The notes beneath the pieces are model-generated. The model was given only the letters and a program-made list of their open reading frames with translations, was not told the DNA's origin and searched no databases. Position numbers and translations under genes: made by a program. Below are positions 7,753 through 16,124 of a stretch of DNA of 64,000 nucleotides, in pieces (position 1 is the first letter of the stretch; each line of letters starts with the position of its first letter). Source of the stretch: Streptomyces camponoticapitis (GTDB lineage Bacteria > Actinomycetota > Actinomycetes > Streptomycetales > Streptomycetaceae); contig NZ_BMMV01000020.1 of the NCBI RefSeq assembly GCF_014646115.1, positions 96,425 through 160,424 of the forward strand. Direction: 5' to 3'.

Positions 7753-9231
7753 CTAAATCACGAGGCTGAGCAGCGCCGCGACCACGAATCCGGCCACCGA
7801 GAGAACCGTCTCCAGCACCGTCCACGACTTCAGGGTGTCGCGCTCGGATATGCCGAAGTACTTGGCCACCATCCAGAAGCCGCCGTCGTTGACGTGCGAG
7901 GCGAAGATCGAGCCCGCCGAGATCGCCATGATGATCAGGGCGAGATGGGCCTGCGACATGGACTGGCCCTCGACCAGCGGTACGACGATGCCCGCGGTGG
8001 TCACGATCGCGACCGTCGCCGAGCCCTGGGCCACGCGCAGCACGACCGAGATCAGCCACGCCAGCAGGATGACCGGCAGACCGACGTCGTTGAAGGTGTC
8101 GGCGAGGGCGTCGGCGATGCCGCTGCCCTTCAGCACGGCTCCGAAGACGCCGCCGGCGCCGACCACCAGCAGGATGTTGCCCACCGGCTTGAGGGACGCG
8201 GTCGAGACCGTCTCCAGCGACTGGCGCGACCAGCCGCGCCGGATGCCGAGCAGGTAGTACGCGAGCACCAGCGCGATCGTCAGCGCCACGAAGGGGTGGC
8301 CGAAGAACTCGACGACCGACCGGAGCGTGCTCGGGTCGAGCGCGATGGAGGAGAACGTGGCCAGCAGGATGAGGAGCAGCGGGGTGCCGATGATCGCGAG
8401 CACCGTGCCGAGCGCGACCGGCTTCTCGGGCGGAGTGACGCCCGACGCCCGCTGTTCGTCGGCGACGGCCCGCTTGGCCTCGGCAGCGGCCTCGACCATG
8501 TCCTGCGGTACGTCGACGTAGAGACGCTTCCCGATCCACGCCGCGTAGACCCAGGCGGCGAGCACGGCCGGGACACCGACGACGACACCCATCAGGATGA
8601 CCCAGCCGAGGTCGACGTCGAAGAGACCGGCGGCGGCGACGGGGCCCGGATGCGGGGGCAGGAACGCGTGGGTCATGGAGAGGCCGGCGAGCAGCGGCAT
8701 CGCGTACAGCACGATCGACTTGCCGGAGCGCTTGGCCGCCGCGTACACGATGGGCGCGAGGACGAAGATGCCGACGTCGAAGAAGACGGGGATACCGAAG
8801 ACGACACCGGTGACGCCCATGGCGAGCGGGGCGCGCTTCTCACCGAAGAGGTTGAGCAGCCGGGTGCTCAACACCTCGGCGCCGCCCGACACTTCGAGGA
8901 TCGCGCCGAGCATGGTGCCGAGGCCGATGATGATCGCGACATGGCCGAGGATGCCGCCCATGCCGGACTCGATCATCGAGACGGCGGCCGATTTCTGGAC
9001 CGTGCCGAAGAGTTCGGTCACGGACAGTCCGGCGGCGAGGCCGACGGCTATGGAGACGCCGAGAAGGGCGACGAAGGGCTGGAGCCTGACCTTGATGATC
9101 AGGACGAGGAGGAGAACGATTCCGAGGACGGCGACGGTCAGCAGACCGGCCGTCCCGTCTATGAGGAGGAGCAGTCCGCCGGTGTGGGGCGGAACCTCGG
9201 GGATGGGGGGAGCGTCGGCGGCGAGCAGCAT
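7753..9231 (-). CDS. GntP-family permease (gluconate or D-serine type)
   Basis: 492 residues with 12 or more hydrophobic helices. Diagnostic stretches are GVVFGIPVFFDVGIFVLAPI, PLLAGLSMTHAFLPPHPGP and SAGSIFASHVNDGGFW, all typical of GntP. The family includes gluconate and 2-keto-3-deoxygluconate permeases and also the D-serine permease DsdX, so sequence alone does not settle the substrate. It is transcribed after the kinase-IclR-RidA genes (123 bp gap) and faces a D-amino-acid lyase and deacylase, which favours D-amino acids or a related hydroxy acid. AGAGG precedes the chosen ATG. Confidence 0.85.
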   Translation of the reverse strand: MLLAADAPPIPEVPPHTGGLLLLIDGTAGLLTVAVLGIVLLLVLIIKVRLQPFVALLGVSIAVGLAAGLSVTELFGTVQKSAAVSMIESGMGGILGHVAIIIGLGTMLGAILEVSGGAEVLSTRLLNLFGEKRAPLAMGVTGVVFGIPVFFDVGIFVLAPIVYAAAKRSGKSIVLYAMPLLAGLSMTHAFLPPHPGPVAAAGLFDVDLGWVILMGVVVGVPAVLAAWVYAAWIGKRLYVDVPQDMVEAAAEAKRAVADEQRASGVTPPEKPVALGTVLAIIGTPLLLILLATFSSIALDPSTLRSVVEFFGHPFVALTIALVLAYYLLGIRRGWSRQSLETVSTASLKPVGNILLVVGAGGVFGAVLKGSGIADALADTFNDVGLPVILLAWLISVVLRVAQGSATVAIVTTAGIVVPLVEGQSMSQAHLALIIMAISAGSIFASHVNDGGFWMVAKYFGISERDTLKSWTVLETVLSVAGFVVAALLSLVI

Positions 9232-9354
9232 GAGGGGGACCTCTTGTTTCGTGCATCAGAGCAGGGGGGATCGCGGCACGGCGCCCGCGGGTTGCCGGGG
9301 AACGGGCGCCGCGCCGTGCGGTGGAGCGGGTGACGGCCGGAGTGAGGGGCTGGA

Positions 9355-9774
9355 TCAGCCGAGTACGGCCAGCGCGTCGATCTCGATGAGCAGTCCGGCG
9401 GGCAGGCCGACGTACACGGTCGTACGGGCGGCCGGCGCGTCCTTGAGGTTCTGCTCATCGAAGTAGGTGTTGTAGATCTCGTTCATCTCGGCGAAGTGCG
9501 CGACGTCCGTGAGGTAGACGCGCAGCATCATCACGTCGTCCCAGCTCGCGCCGCCCGCCTCCAGCACCGACTTGACGTTGGCGAGGGTCTGGAGCGTCTG
9601 TTCGCGCAAGGTCGGTCCGGCGACGGTCGGGGCCTCGCCCGGGACGGCCGGGAGGAAGCCGACCTGACCGGCCACCTGGAGGATGTTGCCCTTGCGGACA
9701 CCGTGGGAGAACTTGGCCGGAGGCGCGGCGTGCGTGGCGGGGACGACTGCGGTCTTCGCGGTCTGGTCGCTCAT
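9355..9774 (-). CDS. RidA-family enamine/imine deaminase
   Basis: 139 residues, the usual size. The family hydrolyses reactive enamines and imines such as 2-aminoacrylate that PLP enzymes release. The typical C-terminal block with R-T-T-V-Y-V-G-L-P and the conserved Glu (LLIEIDALAV) are present. Its ATG overlaps the TGA of the upstream IclR gene (ATGA), so translation is coupled. In this locus it probably clears the product of the DSD1-type lyase encoded on the other side of the control region. Confidence 0.88.
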   Translation of the reverse strand: MSDQTAKTAVVPATHAAPPAKFSHGVRKGNILQVAGQVGFLPAVPGEAPTVAGPTLREQTLQTLANVKSVLEAGGASWDDVMMLRVYLTDVAHFAEMNEIYNTYFDEQNLKDAPAARTTVYVGLPAGLLIEIDALAVLG

Positions 9775-10559
9775 GGGATCTCTTTCTGAAGAGCGGGGGT
9801 TGCGGGTGCCGGATGGTGCGCGTTTCCCGAGTACTCGCGGCTGATCGCTTCGGCGGTACGGCGCAACAGCGGGAGCAGGGCGAGAAGTTCATCGGCCGTG
9901 ACGACGACGTTCGGCGCGGACACCGACATGGCGGCGACGACCCGGCCGTCCGCACCGCGGACCGGGGCCCCGATGCAGTTGATGGACTCCTCGTGACCAC
10001 CGAGGTCGGTGGCCCACCCCTGTTCGCGTACGGTCGCCAGCTCCTTGAGGAAGGCGGCGGCGTTCGGTGTCGAACGGGGGGTGTACATGGGGAAGTCGAG
10101 CCGCTCGGCGAGTGCGCGGCGCTCGGCTTCGGACAGGTCGGCGATGAGCAGTTTGGCGACGGCCGCGACGGTGACGGCGACCGGCTTGCCGATCCGGGAG
10201 TACATCCTGACCGGGTAGCGGCTCTCGACCTTGTCGATGTAGAGAACTTCGCTGTCCTCTATGACGGCGAGATGGACGGTGTGACCGCACTGTTCGCCGA
10301 GCGCCACCAGGTGCGGATGGGCGATCTCGCGTACGTCCAGGCTCTCGACGGCCTCCTGCGCGAGGGCGAAGAGCCGGGCGCCGAGGCGGTAGCGCTGGTC
10401 CTGCTGGCGGTAGACGAGCCCGTGTTCGTGCAGGGTGCGGAGCAGCCGCAGGGCGGTGGACTTGTGTACGCCGAGCCGCTCGGCGACCTGCCCGAGGTCG
10501 GCCGGGCCCTGGGCGAGCAGCGGCAGGATGCTCAGCGCCCGGTCGACGGTCTGGCTCAT
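9771..10559 (-). CDS. IclR-family transcriptional regulator
   Basis: 262 residues. An N-terminal winged helix (about 1-65, with AERLGVHKSTALRLLRTLHEHG) is followed by an IclR effector-binding domain (about 75-245). The start at 10559 overlaps the TGA of the kinase gene (ATGA), and it ends in an ATGA overlap with ridA. An open frame extends upstream into the kinase gene but lacks a start that fits. It is the obvious candidate to bind the inverted repeat at 11752-11770 between the two divergent gene sets. Confidence 0.88.
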   Translation of the reverse strand: MSQTVDRALSILPLLAQGPADLGQVAERLGVHKSTALRLLRTLHEHGLVYRQQDQRYRLGARLFALAQEAVESLDVREIAHPHLVALGEQCGHTVHLAVIEDSEVLYIDKVESRYPVRMYSRIGKPVAVTVAAVAKLLIADLSEAERRALAERLDFPMYTPRSTPNAAAFLKELATVREQGWATDLGGHEESINCIGAPVRGADGRVVAAMSVSAPNVVVTADELLALLPLLRRTAEAISREYSGNAHHPAPATPALQKEIP

Positions 10560-11668
10560 GAGGTGCCCACCGCTTCCTGCCGTACCGCGCCGGCCGCGGC
10601 CTCGGACGTCCAGCCGGGGCCCAGGCGCAGTGCGCCCCACGCGGCGTCGTCCAGTGCGGCAAGGCGGTCGGCGTGTGCGCGGGCGGGCGGGACGCAGACG
10701 TCGCCCGCGTCGGTGAGTACGGCGGCGGCCGTCAGATGGCCGTGGCGCAGCCGGGCCCCGGTCGGCAGTCCCCGGAGGGTCGCGGAGAGGAAACCGGCGG
10801 CGAACGCGTCGCCGGCGCCGACGGGCGCCACGACGTCGACGCCCAGCGCGGGTACGGAGGTGACGGTGTCGGTCGCCGCGTCCCGTACGAAGGCGGTCGC
10901 GCCGTCCGCGCCGGCCTTCACGACCAGCACCGCGGGCTCGGGCAGCGCCTCGCGGACCGCCTCAGGGCTGTGCAGGTCCCAGAGGTGCGCGGCCTCGTCG
11001 TCGCCGACGAAGACGAGGTCGGCGCCGCGCGCGAGGTCGAGCAGCACCCGGGACGCGGAGCGCGGACCCGAGCCCTCGCGCCAGAGAGCGGGCCGGTGGT
11101 TGACGTCGAAGGAGAGCGGCGGGCGGCCCTCCCGGCGCTCGGCCAGCTCGCGCATCAGGGCGAGGCAGTCGTCGGAGAGCGCGGCCGTGATGCCGGAGAG
11201 ATGCAGGACGCGGCCGGACCACAGGTCCCCGCGGTCCATGGTCGCCGGGGACATCGCGGACGCGGCCGATCCCGCGCGGTAGTAGGCCACCTCGTGGGCG
11301 GTGGTGGAACGGTCCGTGGCCGTACGGAAGTAGATGCCGGTCGGGCGGCCGTCCGCGTCGCGGCGTACGCCGGAGGTGTCCACGCCGTACGCGCCGATCG
11401 CCTCGACGAGATGGTCGCCGAAGCCGTCCGCGCCGACGCGGCTGATCCACTTCACCCGGTGTCCGGCCGCGGCGAGGGCGCAGGCGACGTTGGACTCGGC
11501 GCCGCCGATGGTACGGGTGAAGGCGGGGACGTCCGCGAGACGGCCGGGGCGCGAAGGCAGGAAGGTGACCATGGACTCGCCGAGGCAGACGACCTCGGTG
11601 GCCTCGGGCCCACCGGGCCTGGTCGGGTCCGCTTCTACCGTTGCGGGCACTCGGGGCTCCTCGCTCAT
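10556..11668 (-). CDS. PfkB-family carbohydrate kinase, 2-keto-3-deoxygluconate kinase-like
   Basis: About 370 residues. It has the N-terminal PfkB signature region (IGGAESNVACALAAAG, about 50-65) and the C-terminal ATP/anion-hole motif VGAGDAFAAGFLSA, whose Asp is the catalytic base. Overall it resembles 2-keto-3-deoxygluconate kinases. The start is uncertain: the ATG at 11668 follows only a weak GACAG, and in-frame ATGs further upstream exist. It is first in a coupled set with an IclR regulator and RidA. Its substrate here may be a keto sugar acid; the D-amino-acid genes across the promoter leave this open. Confidence 0.82.
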   Translation of the reverse strand: MSEEPRVPATVEADPTRPGGPEATEVVCLGESMVTFLPSRPGRLADVPAFTRTIGGAESNVACALAAAGHRVKWISRVGADGFGDHLVEAIGAYGVDTSGVRRDADGRPTGIYFRTATDRSTTAHEVAYYRAGSAASAMSPATMDRGDLWSGRVLHLSGITAALSDDCLALMRELAERREGRPPLSFDVNHRPALWREGSGPRSASRVLLDLARGADLVFVGDDEAAHLWDLHSPEAVREALPEPAVLVVKAGADGATAFVRDAATDTVTSVPALGVDVVAPVGAGDAFAAGFLSATLRGLPTGARLRHGHLTAAAVLTDAGDVCVPPARAHADRLAALDDAAWGALRLGPGWTSEAAAGAVRQEAVGTS

Positions 11669-11751
11669 CTGTCGGCCGAGGCCGCCGGGGCACATCATTG
11701 ACCCGGCGACGGCTCGGATGTTAGACAGCGTCAAGCGTTATACGCAATGGG

Positions 11752-11770
11752 CGTTGCACATGTTGCAACG
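11752..11770. promoter_or_regulatory. candidate IclR operator in the divergent control region
   Basis: CGTTGCA and TGCAACG form a perfect 7-bp inverted repeat separated by CATGT. It lies 22 bases before the start of the DSD1-type gene and about 84 bases from the start of the kinase gene. A second small inverted repeat (GCGT-TAT-ACGC) lies just upstream. Position and symmetry fit binding by the locally encoded IclR regulator; this is inference. Confidence 0.55.
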
Positions 11771-11791
11771 AGATCGATGGAGGAGTGTCCT

Positions 11792-13081
11792 ATGGCGGTC
11801 GACGGACGACTCGGCGAAGAGCATCTGAGGAACGAGCGTCTCGACCACCGTTTCAAAGGGCTGCCGCCCGACGCCGACGGCCTCACCGTCGGCGAGCTGG
11901 CCGCCGAGCGCCGCTCCCTGTTCACCGGCGGTTTCACCACCCCGGTGCTCGCCCTCTCCGCCGAGTCCCTCACCCACAACCTGGCGCTCCTGGAGACGTA
12001 CTCGGAGCGCCACGGCCTCGCGTTCGCCCCGCACGGCAAGACATCCATGTCCCCGCAGCTCTTCGCGCGCCAACTCGACCACGGTGCCTGGGGGATCACC
12101 GCCGCACTCCCCCACCAGGTCCGCGTCTACCGGGCGTTCGGGATCCGGCGGATCTTCCTCGCCAACGAGGTCGTCGACGCGGTCGCGCTGCGCTGGCTCT
12201 CCGCCGAGCTCGACAGCGACCCGGGCTTCCGTTTCATCTGTTATGTCGACTCCGTGCGCGGTGTCGAGCTGATGGACGAGGCGCTGCGCGCGGCGGGCGG
12301 CTCGCGCCCCGTGGACGTCGTCGTGGAGCTGGGCGCGGGCGAGGGCGCGCGGACCGGTGTCCGCAAGGAGGCGGAGTGCGCGCGGGTCGCCGACGCCGTG
12401 GCGGACACCGACACCCTTCGGCTGGTCGGCGTCGCCGGTTACGAGGGCGAGGTGCCGCAGGCCGACAGCGACACCGTGCGCGCGTGGCTGCGCCGGCTGA
12501 CCGCGCTGGCCGCCGACTTCGACGCGGCGGGCCGGTTCTCCGGGACGGTGGACGAGATCGTGGTGAGCGCGGGCGGCAGCGCGTGGTTCGACGCGGTCGC
12601 GGACGTCTTCGCGGAGATCCCGGTGCTGTCCCGCCCCGTGCTGAAGCTGCTGCGCTCGGGCGCCTACGTCTCGCACGACGACGGCCACTACAAGCGGCTG
12701 ACCCCCTTCAACCGGATCCCGGCCGAGGGCGCGCTCCAGCCGGCCTTCCGGCTCTGGGCCCAGGTCATCTCGCGCCCGTCGCCCGAGCAGGCGTTCGTCA
12801 ACGCGGGCAAGCGGGACGCGGCGTACGACCTCGACCTGCCGGAGGCGCAGGTGGTGCGCGACGCGCGTACCGGGGAGATCCGTCCGGCGCGCGGCATCAC
12901 GGTCACGGGCCTCTCCGATCAGCACGGCAAGCTGCACACCTCGCCCGACGCGGTGATCGAGGTCGGTGACTGGGTGGGCTTCGGTCTCTCGCATCCGTGC
13001 ACGTCGTTCGACAAGTGGCAGCTGATCCCGCTGGCCGACGCGGACGGCACGGTCACCGACCTCATCCGTACGTTCTTCTAG
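11792..13081 (+). CDS. DSD1-type D-serine/D-threonine ammonia-lyase (alanine-racemase fold)
   Basis: 429 residues. The N-terminal barrel is of the alanine racemase type, with the PLP lysine in APHGKTSM. The C-terminal D-serine-dehydratase-like domain carries SHPCTSFDKW, whose His and Cys are the zinc ligands in the DSD1 family. Such enzymes deaminate D-serine or cleave or deaminate other beta-hydroxy D-amino acids. The start at 11792 was chosen because GGAGGAG ends six bases upstream; earlier in-frame ATGs lack this. A D-aminoacylase gene follows after 12 bp, clearly in one operon. Confidence 0.85.
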   Translation: MAVDGRLGEEHLRNERLDHRFKGLPPDADGLTVGELAAERRSLFTGGFTTPVLALSAESLTHNLALLETYSERHGLAFAPHGKTSMSPQLFARQLDHGAWGITAALPHQVRVYRAFGIRRIFLANEVVDAVALRWLSAELDSDPGFRFICYVDSVRGVELMDEALRAAGGSRPVDVVVELGAGEGARTGVRKEAECARVADAVADTDTLRLVGVAGYEGEVPQADSDTVRAWLRRLTALAADFDAAGRFSGTVDEIVVSAGGSAWFDAVADVFAEIPVLSRPVLKLLRSGAYVSHDDGHYKRLTPFNRIPAEGALQPAFRLWAQVISRPSPEQAFVNAGKRDAAYDLDLPEAQVVRDARTGEIRPARGITVTGLSDQHGKLHTSPDAVIEVGDWVGFGLSHPCTSFDKWQLIPLADADGTVTDLIRTFF

Positions 13082-13093
13082 GAGCCGCGCGCC

Positions 13094-14722
13094 ATGGACC
13101 TCGTCATACGGGACGTGACTGTCGTCGACGGCACGGGTCGGGACTCCTACCGGGCGGACGTCGGCGTGAGCGACGGCCGGATCGCCGAGATCCGGCCCGC
13201 CCCGGCCGCCGGCGCCGGACCCCGACTCTCCGGGGCCCGGGTCCTGGACGCCGACGGACTCGCCCTCGCCCCCGGTTTCATCGACATGCACGCGCACAGC
13301 GACCTCGCGCTGCTGCGCGACCCCGACCACTCGGCGAAGGCCGCGCAGGGCGTGACCCTGGAGGTGATCGGTCAGGACGGGCTGTCCTACGCGCCCGTCG
13401 ACGACGCCACGCTCGCCGAGGTCCGCAGGGCGATCACCGGCTGGAACGGCGGCGCGCCCGGGGACACGTCGGTCAACTTCGACTGGCGCACGGTCGGCGA
13501 GTATCTGGACCGGCTGGACCACGGCTTCGACGGCCGGGGCATCGCCGTCAACGCGGCCTACCTCGTGCCGCAGGGCACGGTCCGGATGTACGCGGTGGGC
13601 CAGGACGACCGCCCGGCGACCGCCGCCGAGCTGGACCGGATGCGGCAGTTGGTCGCCGAGTCCCTGGAGCAGGGCGCCGTCGGCATGTCGTCGGGGCTGA
13701 CGTACACGCCCGGCATGTACGCGGACGACGCCGAACTCACCGAGCTGTGCCGGGTGGTGGCCCGTTACGACGGCTACTACTGCCCGCACCACCGCAGTTA
13801 CGGCGCGGGCGCCCTGCGCGCGTACGAGGAGATGGTCGACCTCACGCGGACCGCCGGCTGCGCGCTCCATCTCGCGCACGCCACCATGAACTTCGGCGTG
13901 AACAAGGGCAAGGCACCTGATCTGATCGCCCTGTTGGACAAGGCGCTGGACGGCGGCGCGGACATCTCGCTCGACACCTATCCCTACACCCCGGGCTGTA
14001 CGACGCTCGTGGCGATGCTGCCCAGTTGGGCGAGCGCGGGCGGCCAGGACGCGATCCTGGAGCGGCTGCGGGACGCGTCGACGGCGGAGAAGATCCGGCA
14101 CCACATGGAGGAGATCGGCGCGGACGGCTGCCACGGGGTGCCCATCGACTGGGACACCATCGAGATCTCCGGCGTCTCGGATCCTGCCCTCACGGCGCAT
14201 GTCGGGCGGACGATCGCCGAGACCGCCCGGCTGCGCGGCGAGAGCGGCTGGCTGACCGCCCGCCGGCTGCTGATCGACGACCGGCTCGGCTCGACGATCC
14301 TCCAGCACGTCGGACACGAGGAGAACGTGCGGGAGATCATGCGCCACCGTGTGCACACGGGCGGCAGCGACGGCATCCTCCAGGGCGCGAAGCCGCATCC
14401 GCGCGCCTACGGCACGTTCCCCCAGTATCTCGGCAGGTACGTAAGGGAGTTGGGCGTCCTGTCGCTGGAGGAGTGCGTGGCCCATCTGACCTCGCGCCCG
14501 GCGGCCCGCCTGCGCCTGGGCGACCGCGGCCTGGTCCGTGAGGGCTACCGCGCGGACCTGGTGCTCTTCGACCCGGAGACGGTGGCGGCGGGCTCGACCT
14601 TCGCCGCGCCGCGCACCCTCCCGGTGGGCATCCCGCACGTACTGATCGACGGCCGCTTCGTGATCGAGGACGGACGGCGTACGGACGTCCTGGCGGGGCG
14701 GTCGGTACGGCGTACGGCCTGA
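13094..14722 (+). CDS. N-acyl-D-amino-acid deacylase (D-aminoacylase)
   Basis: 542 residues of the amidohydrolase superfamily. The first metal-binding motif is GFIDMHAHSD (about 60-69), a central HHRSYGAG follows, and the C-terminal region has HTGGSDGILQGAKPHPRAYG with the catalytic Asp. The beta-sandwich end (GYRADLVLFDPE) is typical of D-aminoacylases and dihydropyrimidinase relatives. It releases free D-amino acids from N-acyl derivatives, which the lyase encoded 12 bp upstream could then deaminate. AGGAG precedes the ATG. Confidence 0.87.
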   Translation: MDLVIRDVTVVDGTGRDSYRADVGVSDGRIAEIRPAPAAGAGPRLSGARVLDADGLALAPGFIDMHAHSDLALLRDPDHSAKAAQGVTLEVIGQDGLSYAPVDDATLAEVRRAITGWNGGAPGDTSVNFDWRTVGEYLDRLDHGFDGRGIAVNAAYLVPQGTVRMYAVGQDDRPATAAELDRMRQLVAESLEQGAVGMSSGLTYTPGMYADDAELTELCRVVARYDGYYCPHHRSYGAGALRAYEEMVDLTRTAGCALHLAHATMNFGVNKGKAPDLIALLDKALDGGADISLDTYPYTPGCTTLVAMLPSWASAGGQDAILERLRDASTAEKIRHHMEEIGADGCHGVPIDWDTIEISGVSDPALTAHVGRTIAETARLRGESGWLTARRLLIDDRLGSTILQHVGHEENVREIMRHRVHTGGSDGILQGAKPHPRAYGTFPQYLGRYVRELGVLSLEECVAHLTSRPAARLRLGDRGLVREGYRADLVLFDPETVAAGSTFAAPRTLPVGIPHVLIDGRFVIEDGRRTDVLAGRSVRRTA

Positions 14723-14737
14723 GGCCGTCGGACGGAC

Positions 14738-15085
14738 CTACGCGCTGGCTATCCGCAGGATCAGCGCGGCCACGGCCAGAACGATGAAGACGACCGACGG
14801 GGCGATCGCGTAGTCCTTCGCCCTGACGTGGTAAATCACGGCGCCGGCGAAGTACAGGACGACCCCGACGGCCGCCGCCGCTCCGAGGAACGGCACCCAC
14901 AGACCGGCGAGCAGCCCCAGCGCGCCGGCCGCCTTGAGGGAGGCGAGCCGGGGCAGCCAGGAGTCCGGCACGCCGACCTTCGTCATCGAGATGACGATCG
15001 TCTCGTGACGGGTTCCCATGGCGAACGCCGAGCCACTGAGGGCGGCGGCGAGCAGGATGCCGACGACGGCATAGGCGATGAACAC
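14738..15085 (-). CDS. DoxX-family small membrane protein
   Basis: 115 residues with four membrane helices. The stretch VPDSWLPRLASLKAAGALGLLAGLW is typical of DoxX-like proteins. The GTG at 15085 has GAGAGG eight bases upstream; the open frame continues further but then lacks the membrane pattern. The family is loosely tied to redox and oxidative stress, without a firm activity. It is divergent from the XRE regulator at 15246, with 160 bp between them, so that regulator may control it. Confidence 0.78.
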   Translation of the reverse strand: MFIAYAVVGILLAAALSGSAFAMGTRHETIVISMTKVGVPDSWLPRLASLKAAGALGLLAGLWVPFLGAAAAVGVVLYFAGAVIYHVRAKDYAIAPSVVFIVLAVAALILRIASA

Positions 15086-15245
15086 GGAGGGCCTCTCGGA
15101 AGACGTACGGGGCGGGGGCGGACCGGACGCGGGTCCGGTGCCGGTGCCCCACCTTGTGCGCGTCGTCGGCCGTGAGGAAGGCCGGGCCCAGGCTGGTAGC
15201 GCGAGGGCTACGATCCCGCCCGCGCGCGGGCGTACATTGCCCGGT

Positions 15246-16106
15246 GTGAGTGACAGTGAGCTTGGACGGTTCCTCCGGGCGCGACGCGAGAGCGTGACCC
15301 CCGCCGATGTGGGGCTGACCGCCGGCAGCCGCCGCCGTACGCCCGGCCTGCGCAGGTCCGAGCTGGCGATGCTCGCCGGGATCAGCGTCGAATATCTCGC
15401 CCGGCTGGAGCAGGGACGCGACCGCCACCCCTCCCCGGAGATCCTGGCCGCGCTCGCCGACGCGCTGCGGCTGTCCACCGAGGCGCGCGGCGAGCTGATG
15501 CACGTCATGAAGGTGACGAACGGTTCACTCAAGCTCTGCCTCGGCTCGGCCCGTCCGCCGGACCGGGAGGTGCGGCCCACGCTGCGGGCCCTGCTCGACC
15601 AACTGGATCCCGCACCGGCCGTGTTGCTGAACCGGCTGGGCGAGGTGGTCGCCCGCACCGGCGGCTACGAGCGGCTCTTCGGCCCCCTGGGCCTGCTGGA
15701 CCCGCCCGTGCCGAGCCTGCCGCGGTATGTGTTCACCGATCCCCGGGCCCGCACCGCCTACCCGGACTGGGAGCACGCCGCGGACCATCAGATCGCCCGG
15801 ATCAGGATCGACTCCCTGCCGGACGACCCCGACCTGATCGCGCTCGTCGAGGAGCTGACGCTGCTGGCGGGCGCCGAATTCACCGAGCGGTGGAAGCAGC
15901 CCCTTCGCGCGCCCGAGAACACCGGGGTGCGTCGGCTGACGCACCCCGGCGCGGGTGAGCTACGGCTGGCCGACGAGACCCTGGAGCTCCCCGAGGCGGA
16001 AGGTCTGCGTCTCGTCGTCCATCTGCCCGCCGACGAGGCCACGGCCGCGGCGCTGGACGCGCTCGCGGGCCGCAGGCCGGGCGCGCTGCGCGCCGTCGCC
16101 GGGTGA
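15246..16106 (+). CDS. XRE-family regulator with MmyB-type ligand domain
   Basis: 286 residues. An N-terminal helix-turn-helix (about 30-80, RRSELAMLAGISVEYLARLEQG) is followed by the MmyB-like PAS-related domain (about 105-270, LLNRLGEVVARTGGYERLFGP). Many Streptomyces regulators of this type control an adjacent oxidoreductase or membrane gene. No ribosome binding site precedes the GTG; TACATT at 15233-15238 lies seven bases before it, so a leaderless mRNA is likely. The DoxX gene is the divergent neighbour. Confidence 0.85.
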   Translation: MSDSELGRFLRARRESVTPADVGLTAGSRRRTPGLRRSELAMLAGISVEYLARLEQGRDRHPSPEILAALADALRLSTEARGELMHVMKVTNGSLKLCLGSARPPDREVRPTLRALLDQLDPAPAVLLNRLGEVVARTGGYERLFGPLGLLDPPVPSLPRYVFTDPRARTAYPDWEHAADHQIARIRIDSLPDDPDLIALVEELTLLAGAEFTERWKQPLRAPENTGVRRLTHPGAGELRLADETLELPEAEGLRLVVHLPADEATAAALDALAGRRPGALRAVAG

Positions 16107-16124
16107 TCTGTCGTCTCCGGCCGC

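Noticed and set aside
4696..9333. Open frame of 1545 codons on the + strand opposite the transporter and GntP genes
   Set aside because: It is antisense to three genes with clear family signatures, begins inside the second chitinase and consists of Arg/Gly/Asp-rich sequence without domains; long spurious frames are normal at this GC content.
11738..14638. Open frame of 966 codons on the - strand
   Set aside because: Antisense to the DSD1-type and deacylase genes; composition is typical of a shadow frame.
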